From positions 1-38,628 of the forward strand of contig JAFDVL010000147.1 in NCBI GenBank assembly GCA_018268995.1: a DNA stretch of 38,628 nucleotides. Reading direction: 5' to 3'. The notes beneath the pieces were generated by a model, which did not search any database, had not been told where the DNA came from, and saw only the letters and a list, made by a program, of their open reading frames with translations. This document shows positions 23,243 through 30,600 of the stretch, in pieces; position 1 is the first letter of the stretch; each line of letters starts with the position of its first letter. Origin of the DNA: Acidobacteriota bacterium (GTDB lineage Bacteria > Acidobacteriota > Blastocatellia > RBC074). Position numbers and translations under genes: made by a program.

Positions 23243-26164
23243 TCACTCTTCCAGCAATTTTCCCGTAAACACCTTCTGCCCGCCCAGCGCCATATGAAAC
23301 GCATAGATCGCCAAAAATAACAGCATGGCGCTGAAGAAAACCGTATTGCCGAAATACCAAGCCGAGACGTTGGCGGACAGATTAAGGGTAATCCCACAGA
23401 AGTCGACGATAAAAAACGCTAGTAAACCGTAGCGTCTGGCAACGAGAAAATAAGCTAAGAATACAAAGCCCATACTTGGTATTGTCACAAACCAGGGAGA
23501 TGGTAAGCCGAGTACAGCCACCCCCATCAAAAGGAAAACGAAAACGCTCGCCGCGATCCAATCACGGCGCAACAGAACACAGGCCATAAAAATGGCGAAG
23601 AAGATACCTGCGGCTTCAAGGATTGAGGAGGGGAAGTTCTTGACAAAAAATCCCAGTGTATGGCGAAAGCTCACGAACCTGTCGCTAGCATTAGTAAGGC
23701 TGGGGATGCCACTTGGCATCATCAAAATGGCATAAACCACAGGAATCAGAAGACCGATAAAAAGTCCGAGTAAGACATCGCGCCCTACCAATGGATCACG
23801 CCAGCCGCCTGCTAACAGGCGTTGCCAACCAATGAGTGTTTCCGGCCAACGGCGGCGAACATATGGTTCGAGCGAGAGGTAAAGTACCCAACTGATTCCA
23901 CCCAAAAAAAGCGCATGCGCAAAGCCTTCCATCAAAACGTCGCCCTCAAAAATCGTGGGCGTGTGACTTGCGTTCAGCAGTTTCTCAGCTAACGAACAGA
24001 GAAAAACAAAAGCTGCCAGCCGATACGCGCCTTCCTGGTCGCCGCGACGCGCGCGCAGGTTGCGCCGGGTTAACCACACGGCACTGAATAAGATGACGAA
24101 CACCAGACTGGACACTACTATATTGCCTACCGTTTGTCCGACGGTCATTCCCATTGGGAGACGTTCTTTTTGTTTCTCTCGCAAGGTTTCGACAACCCCT
24201 AACTCAAGGCAATTGAAATAAACCACACGACCGCCATAGGCTGCCGCTTCGACGTGCAGCACGACTTCCGGTTGCAGCGGATGCAGGCCAGTCCACGCCG
24301 CGCGGGTATCATACGGTGTGCGTGGACTGCTCTTCTGCTCGGCGACCTTGAACTTACTGAAATCAAGTCCGGCAGCCGCAAAAGCAACTTTCCAATCGGG
24401 TTCGATAATCTTTGCTGCTGGTTCATCAATTATCTCCGTCATCCCTTCAAAATAGCGCAGATTGCCAAACAGATTGAGCTTCAGAAAAGTCATCCCCGCT
24501 TGTGTGCGTGGTGGATCGTCATACAAGACTCGTCCAGGCATCAACGGAAACAGGTAGTGAGGTGACTCTCGATACCAAAACACAAACGGCCAGCGTTGCT
24601 CTTTCGTTATACGGTCCCAATCGCTTGGTACTTTTACCTCCTTTTCTAGATATCGCATCTCTGCGCTGCTGAAGGGGGTGTAAATCCCGTATGCCGTATC
24701 TACGGGCTGTTCTGTCCAACCGAATTGCGCACTGATTTCCCGCGCCTTACGCTTCAGCACATCAGGCGAGTTGTCCGCGGGCTGCCGATGGAAGAGATAC
24801 GTTTTCCGATTCAGAAAAGGAATTGCAATGAGACAGGCAATGATCGCCAGCAAACACGCGACGGCATACATCGGTTTCATCCCCGTCTTTGATCCCGCCG
24901 CTGCCACCATCTCTGGCGACGGTGTTTCGCCCATCGCCAATGCGGCTGCTAGTGGGTCGCCGCCCGGCAACGCATCCGCTACCTGTTTTGCTGATGCCAA
25001 GCGTTTCGCTGGGTCTTTTTCCAAGCAGCGCAGGATCACTCGTTCGACCAATGGATCAAGGTCTTTCACCCAGCTTGATGGCGTGGGTGGCGCGCTGCTG
25101 GTGTGCAACTGCCGCAACTCTTCCAGCGATCCCGCTTCAAACACGCGCTTGCCGGTGAACACTTCGTAGAGCACCAAGCCCAGTGCATAAATGTCGCTCT
25201 TGGTTGTGACTTCTTTGCCCGCGAATTGTTCGGGCGACATATAAGCGGGCGTGCCTGCCATCACTTCGCTGCCACTGATTTGCTCAGCAAATCCGGCCAA
25301 ACCGAAATCGGTGATGCGCACACGGCCTTTGCCGTCAATCATCACGTTCGCGGGCTTCAAGTCGCGATGCAGGACTCCGGCTTCGTGCGCGGCGGCCAGG
25401 CCCGCACAAAGCTGATTCGCAATCTCGACCGCTTTGTCCGACGGTAATCGGCCAATTCTTCGCAACAACGACGACAGGTCTTCGCCATCCACATATTCCA
25501 TCGAAAGAAAGTGCAGCGGGCCGCAGCTGGTCGTCACTTCGCCGAGGTCGTGAACGCGGCAAACGTTGGGATGTGTGACGCGATGCGCCATTGCCACTTC
25601 GCTGTGAAAGCGGGCGAGCATGGCGTTGTCCTGCGAGAGTTTTTCGGTCAGGAATTTCAAGGCGACAGGCTGGCTGAGTTTCAAATCATCGGCGCGATAG
25701 ACTTCGCCCATCCCGCCTTTGCCGAGCAGTCCGAGAATCCGGTAGCGTTTATTGAGCGTGGTGCCGGGCGTGAAGCGGGCGGTTCCCGCCGGAGGCAACA
25801 AGCCCGCCGCTTCGTGGACTGCGCCTTGAATCAACCCTCCGGCAGCGCCCTGATAAACGAGCAGCGATTCGACTTCGTGGCGCAAGGCGGCATCCTCGCC
25901 GCAAGCGTTTGCCAAATACGCCGCGCGCTGGGCGGGTTCCAATTCCAGGGCAGATTGAAAGAGTTGTTCAATGCGTTGCCAGCGGTCAGGCGCAAGCGGC
26001 ACCTCAGGCAGTTGGCGCGTGGCAGACAACAAGGCTTCCGCCCCAACACGCAACGCGAAATCATTGGCGCAGGATTGTTGCAACAGTGTCGTGCGACTCT
26101 CTGGCTCTTGCGCAATGGCGGAATTTACAAGTTGTTTGATGTGCTGCCAACGTTCAGGAGTCAT
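23243..26164 (-). CDS. Membrane Ser/Thr protein kinase with polytopic C-terminal half
   Basis: A 973-residue protein. The N-terminus (about 1-105) is a duplicated helical module: PERWQHIKQLVNSAIAQEP and PDRWQRIEQLFQSALELEP, each followed by a Cys/Glu-Leu-rich helix. A Hanks-type kinase domain follows at about 141-405 with GKGGMGEVY, catalytic Lys170, HRDLKPAN with Asp268, DFG at 286-288 and SPE in place of APE at 310-312; it appears active. A membrane span near 450-470 leads to an extracytoplasmic region and then about eight spans. The first codon at 26164 follows AAGGAGAA; the 23 codons upstream would be repeat-derived. It lies directly downstream of an ECF sigma gene, so phosphorylation of that sigma factor or its targets is a reasonable hypothesis. 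Confidence 0.92.
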   Translation of the reverse strand: MTPERWQHIKQLVNSAIAQEPESRTTLLQQSCANDFALRVGAEALLSATRQLPEVPLAPDRWQRIEQLFQSALELEPAQRAAYLANACGEDAALRHEVESLLVYQGAAGGLIQGAVHEAAGLLPPAGTARFTPGTTLNKRYRILGLLGKGGMGEVYRADDLKLSQPVALKFLTEKLSQDNAMLARFHSEVAMAHRVTHPNVCRVHDLGEVTTSCGPLHFLSMEYVDGEDLSSLLRRIGRLPSDKAVEIANQLCAGLAAAHEAGVLHRDLKPANVMIDGKGRVRITDFGLAGFAEQISGSEVMAGTPAYMSPEQFAGKEVTTKSDIYALGLVLYEVFTGKRVFEAGSLEELRQLHTSSAPPTPSSWVKDLDPLVERVILRCLEKDPAKRLASAKQVADALPGGDPLAAALAMGETPSPEMVAAAGSKTGMKPMYAVACLLAIIACLIAIPFLNRKTYLFHRQPADNSPDVLKRKAREISAQFGWTEQPVDTAYGIYTPFSSAEMRYLEKEVKVPSDWDRITKEQRWPFVFWYRESPHYLFPLMPGRVLYDDPPRTQAGMTFLKLNLFGNLRYFEGMTEIIDEPAAKIIEPDWKVAFAAAGLDFSKFKVAEQKSSPRTPYDTRAAWTGLHPLQPEVVLHVEAAAYGGRVVYFNCLELGVVETLREKQKERLPMGMTVGQTVGNIVVSSLVFVILFSAVWLTRRNLRARRGDQEGAYRLAAFVFLCSLAEKLLNASHTPTIFEGDVLMEGFAHALFLGGISWVLYLSLEPYVRRRWPETLIGWQRLLAGGWRDPLVGRDVLLGLFIGLLIPVVYAILMMPSGIPSLTNASDRFVSFRHTLGFFVKNFPSSILEAAGIFFAIFMACVLLRRDWIAASVFVFLLMGVAVLGLPSPWFVTIPSMGFVFLAYFLVARRYGLLAFFIVDFCGITLNLSANVSAWYFGNTVFFSAMLLFLAIYAFHMALGGQKVFTGKLLEE

Positions 26165-26181
26165 AGGTGGTTCTCCTTTTT

Positions 26182-26286
26182 CCTGGGAGCGCACGCGGCT
26201 CGCGTGCTTGGCTTCATAGGCTGAAACTTGCAAGGCAGCGGATTTGCTGCGCAGGCCTCAGCACGCGAGCCGCGTGCGCTCCCAGG
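26182..26286. repeat. REPIN-like palindrome, copy B, between sigma and kinase genes
   Basis: The perfect 26-bp arms begin CCTGGGAGCGCACGCGG (26182-26207) and are complemented at 26261-26286, around a 53-base centre. Each arm holds a nested hairpin (GCACGCG GCT CGCGTGC). The centre, read in reverse, matches the centre of copy C (shared TGAGGC, AATCCGCTGC and ATGAA blocks), so the two are the same element in opposite orientation. It ends three bases from the sigma stop and lies just before the kinase ribosome binding site. Confidence 0.9.
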
Positions 26287-26288
26287 GT

Positions 26289-26855
26289 CTATTTCTGCAT
26301 CTGCCGTCCCAGCCACGCTTCGGCCATCCGCAAATCACGGCGAATCGTCGCGACAGACAGCGCTGTCACTTCGGCTATCTCTTCCAGGCTTAGCCCGCCG
26401 AAATATCGCAGTTCGATCAGGTGGCATTTGCGCAAATCATATTTGGCTAATTCTTGTAAGGCATCATCCAGTGCAATGACATCGGGGGCAGTCGGGCCAG
26501 GTGTATTTTTTGCTTCGTCCAAAGGGAGCAACGCTGCGCCATGCCCACGTTTGGCGGTGGCGTGCGCCCGCGCGTGATCTACTAAAATGCGTCGCATCAG
26601 GCGTGCGGCGATGCCGATGAAATGCGCGCGATTTTGCCAATCTACGCGTTGCTGATCTATCAGTTGCAAATAGGCTTCGTTGACGAGCGCAGTCGCCTGC
26701 AACGTGTGTCCTTCGCGTTCGCGGCGCAGGTAACGCGCGGCCAAACGGCGCAATTCATCGTAGACAAGCGGCGTGAGCTTAGCGAGCGCCTGCTCGTCCC
26801 CGTTGCGCCAGGCTAGCAACAGCTGCGTGACATCGTGCGGTTCAGAATTTGTCAT
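26289..26855 (-). CDS. ECF-type RNA polymerase sigma factor (TIGR02999-like)
   Basis: A 188-residue sigma-70 family regulator. The opening DVTQLLLAWRNGDEQALAKL, region 2 (VYDELRRLAARYLRRE, then GHTLQATALVNEAYLQLI), HFIGIAARLMRRILVDHARA, and region 4 helix-turn-helix (GGLSLEEIAEVTALSVATIR) match the TIGR02999 group common in Acidobacteriota and Planctomycetota. No anti-sigma gene is adjacent. Instead a membrane Ser/Thr kinase follows 124 bases downstream on the same strand, a pattern known from phosphorylation-dependent ECF groups. I begin at 26855, where homologues start; the frame is open for 55 more codons. The ribosome site is a G-run (GGGGG) about five bases upstream. Confidence 0.92.
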   Translation of the reverse strand: MTNSEPHDVTQLLLAWRNGDEQALAKLTPLVYDELRRLAARYLRREREGHTLQATALVNEAYLQLIDQQRVDWQNRAHFIGIAARLMRRILVDHARAHATAKRGHGAALLPLDEAKNTPGPTAPDVIALDDALQELAKYDLRKCHLIELRYFGGLSLEEIAEVTALSVATIRRDLRMAEAWLGRQMQK

Positions 26856-27652
26856 GGGTTCCCCCGGCAAAGCTTCTTGTTGTTTGTGCTGCACCGGAGA
26901 GAGTAGCCAAGGCTTGCAAACCGAGTCAATCAATCGGCTGACACGGGCTTGCGTTTGTTGTAAGTGACGGGTTAAAGACATAGTTTGGTAAACGGAAATC
27001 GAGTGCGGAGTATTTTTCAATCAAGACTCCGGGTAATCCCTATTTACCAATGCGGGATTCCGCCGCGAAATCGCTCACGCCGGAAAAATATTTCTTCCTG
27101 TAAATTTTTCGGTGAGGAAAGGGCCATCTCTATTGCTGGGAGCGCACGCGGCTCGCGTGCTGAGGCTTCGGGCACGAATCCGCTGCGATAAAACGATAAG
27201 CTCATGAAAACAAGCACGCGAGCCGCGTGCGCTCCCAGCATCACCCCCGAATTTTTTACAGCAACAAATATTTTTGACATTGATTGCTTGTTATGGAGTT
27301 CACCACCACGGCTGATTTCCAGAATCTTGCAGAACCCCTCTATTGTCAGGCTCTTTGAAGCAGATTATGATCCGAGGCTGAACGCCTAAGGAATTTGCTG
27401 GGCGAGGCATGTTATTCATCAAACAGACAAGCAACTCCTCGCGCTGGGCTCCCCAGTTCGTAGCATTTTCAGCCAGTCTACTGGCTGCTGTCCCGCGACA
27501 TTGTTTTTTCAAATACGATTACCGAAACTGCGCTTAATCGCCTCGTGTACTAAATAAACGGTGCGGCAGCAGCCTTAAATTCATTCCCATTGGCAAGATT
27601 TTTCGCTTGCGGCGTCCGTACCCCAAAAGGATACAAGGAAGAGATACCTGAG
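26856..27652. other. Divergent intergenic region between the ECF sigma gene and the multi-PAS kinase
   Basis: About 800 bases without a convincing gene. It holds REPIN-like copy C (27134-27240) and an AT-rich bulged hairpin at 27080-27112 (CCGGAAAAAT / ATTTTTCGG). Promoters for the sigma factor (leftward) and the histidine kinase (rightward) must lie here, but no site stands out. Short open frames in the region are repeat-derived or lack ribosome binding sites. Confidence 0.45.
27134..27240. repeat. REPIN-like palindrome, copy C
   Basis: The perfect 28-bp arms begin TGCTGGGAGCGCACGCGG (27134-27161) and are complemented at 27213-27240, with a 51-base centre homologous to the reversed centre of copy B. 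The arms contain the same nested GCACGCG/CGCGTGC hairpin. This copy lies free in the intergenic region, not next to a stop codon. Confidence 0.9.
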
Positions 27653-30600
27653 ATGCAAAACAAGCTTGTACAAGTGTCGGCTCGCACCAGCTTAATTTAT
27701 TGGGCAATTGCCGCTCTTTGGATTCTGCTGTCAGACCATGTGTTGACCGCAATCATCTCTGATCGAAACACCATTGACTCGCTGCAAACTTACAAAGGCT
27801 GGCTTTTTGTCACCGTGACCGCACTGCTGCTTTATGCCTTGTTGCGACGCCAACTCAGACGCTGGGAGCAGGAAGCAGCCGAACGGCGTAAAGCGGAGCA
27901 ATCCTTGCAAACAAGTCAGCATCAACTGACGGCCATCCTTAATTCGGCGCTGGATGCGATTATCACGGTGGACGAGCAGCAACGGATTGTGCTCTTCAAT
28001 CATGCGGCTGAAGCCACGTATCGCTGCGCCTCTGCTGATGCTCTGGGCCAATCCCTTGACCGCTTCATATCAACGGGACTCCCCTTGGAAGCAGCGGCAG
28101 GGATGAAAATAATTCGTGGGCGGCGCGCAAATGGAGAAGAGTTCCCCCTTGAAGCCTCGATCTCGCAGGTTGAGGTGGCGGGCTTCAAGTTTTTGACCGT
28201 CATTCATCGGGATATTACCGAGCGCATCAAAGCCGACGCAGAGCGAGAGGCTTTACAAGAAAAGCTGGCCAAATTCGCGGCAACGACACCGGGAGCACTC
28301 CATTCGTTCCGCCTCAGCCCGGACAATGTGCTCAGTATGCCCTATGCCTCCGCTGCGATTGAAGACATCTATGGTCTGCGCCCTGAAGATGTTGCCCAGG
28401 ATGCCACCGCCATCTTTCGCCTGATTCATCCTGAGGATTTACGACACGTAAACGAAACGATTCAGGAATCAGCTCGCACCATGTCGTTATGGTGGGATGT
28501 CTTTCGCGTCCAACATCCACAAAAAGGTGAAACCTGGGTCGAGGGAATTTCCTCGCCAACGCTTGAACCCGATGGCAGCCTGCTTTGGCACGGCTTCCTG
28601 ATGGATGTCACGGCTCGAAAAAAAGTGGAGCAATCGCTGGAGGAAAACAAACAACTTAATCATGCCATTCTAAATTCACTCACGACCAATATTGCGGTGC
28701 TTGATCAGAAGGGAACGATTATCGCCCTCAACGAAGCCTGGAGCCGATTCGCCGCCGCTTCTGCTGCCGAAACGCCTGGTATTGCCGTCGGCGCAAACTA
28801 TTTCGATGTCTTCGGCCTGGCGATAACTGGCCCGGAAGGGCAATCCCATGCCAACGCAATTGAGGCCGGGCTGCGCGATATTTTGGAAGGTCGAAGCGCC
28901 AGTTTCAGCTATGAGTATCCCTATTCTTCGCCCGAAGGAATCTGCTGGTTTTTGCTGAATGCCGCGCCGTTGTTGCGGAAAAGCGGTGGCGTCGTCGTTG
29001 CCCATAATGACATTACCGAGCGCAAACAAATCGAAGAAGAAATCAGACAATTCAACGCCACGTTGGAACAACGCGTGATGGAACGCACCAAAGAGTTGCG
29101 AGCCTCAGAGGAAAGAATGCAACTGGTCGGCAATCATGGCACAGATGGATTTTGGGATTGGAATATGCTGACGGATGAAGAATACCTCAGCCCCAGTTTC
29201 AAAGCCTTATTCGGCTATGAAGACGACGAGATACCAAATCACCTGACCGGTTGGCAGCGAATCATCTTCCCGGAAGATTTGGAGCGGGCCAACCAAGCCT
29301 TCGTCGAACATACAACCGAAGGGAAACCATATGATCTACAAGTTCGCTACCGTCACAAAAACGGCTCGACGGTGTGGGTGATTTGCCGGGGCGTCGCAAT
29401 CAAAGATGACAGCGGCAAATTTGTGCGAATGGTGGGAACGCACGTTGATATTACGGCACAAAAGGAAGCAGAAGAGGCATTACAAAAACTCAATGACGAA
29501 CTGGAACAACGCATTGCAGAACGCACCAAAGCGCTGAGCGAAAGCGAAGCGCGGTTTCGACAACTGGCTGAAAGCCTGCCGCAAATGGTCTGGACGTGTG
29601 ATGCCGAAGGGAGAAATGACTATTCCAGTCCGCATTGGGTCACTTACACGGGAGTTGTCGCCGACGAAAAGACAGATGAAGGGTATTTACCACAGATTCA
29701 TCCCGACGACCGGGATCGCGTGCTTCAGGCCTGGCACAATGCCATCGCGACCGGGTCCGAATTTACGTTTGAATTCAGAATCCGTCGCCACGATGGAGTC
29801 TATCGTTGGTTTGATACGCGGGCGGTGCCCTTGCGGGATGAAACGGGTCGCGTGGTGAAATGGTTCGGCACCAATACCGACATTCAGGAACAAAGGGAAA
29901 TGCGTGAAGCGTTGCGCGCCTCAGAAGAGCATTTGCGACTGGCAACCGAAGCCGCCCAGATCGGCATTTGGGAACGTGATCTCAAGACCAATCGGATCAT
30001 TTGGTCGGCGCGACAGGAACAGCTCATGGGATATGAGGCGGGCACGTTCCCTAACACCTACGAAGCATTCTTTGCGCTGGTGCATCCTGAAGATCAGCTC
30101 ATCCTGACCGCAGCCCAACAAATAGCCAGAGAAACAGGAGTTTATAAAACGGAGCTCCGTTTCCGGCTTCCTGACGGGCGTGAACGTTGGGGATTGCTAC
30201 GTGGCCAGATGATTTACAACACAGCCGGACAGCCGGAACGTATTGTTGGCATTGACATGGATATTACCGAGCGCAAGCGAGATGAAGCGGCGCTCAGCCA
30301 AAGCTATGAACAAGTGCTGACGATGATTGAGCAGGCACCTGCGGGAATTGCCATGCTGGATCGCAATATCTGCTATCTCGCCGCAAGTCTTCGCTGGAAA
30401 CAGGATTTTGACAAAGAAGATGAGGTGTTTACTGGACGCTCTCACTATGAGGTCTTCCAGGATGTTCCAGACAGGTGGAAAGAGATTCATCAAAGAGCAT
30501 TGGCCGGGGAAACCCTCAAGAACGATGAAGATCTGTGGATTCACTCGGATGGAAGCAGGATGTGGTTACGCTGGGTGGTTCAGCCCTGGCGCGATGCATA

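Noticed and set aside
26165..26233. 23-residue N-terminal extension of the Ser/Thr kinase
   Set aside because: It would be encoded by the palindromic repeat, whereas a good ribosome site precedes the ATG at 26164.
26856..27020. 55-residue N-terminal extension of the ECF sigma factor
   Set aside because: Homologous sigma factors begin at the DVTQLL segment and the extension has no recognisable domain.
23071..27240. CRISPR array, suggested by repeated GC-rich palindromic words
   Set aside because: Only three copies, irregular spacing of kilobases, mirrored arms and no cas genes.
27300..27512. 70-codon minus-strand frame between the sigma gene and the multi-PAS kinase
   Set aside because: No ribosome site, no recognisable domain, and no neighbour to form an operon.
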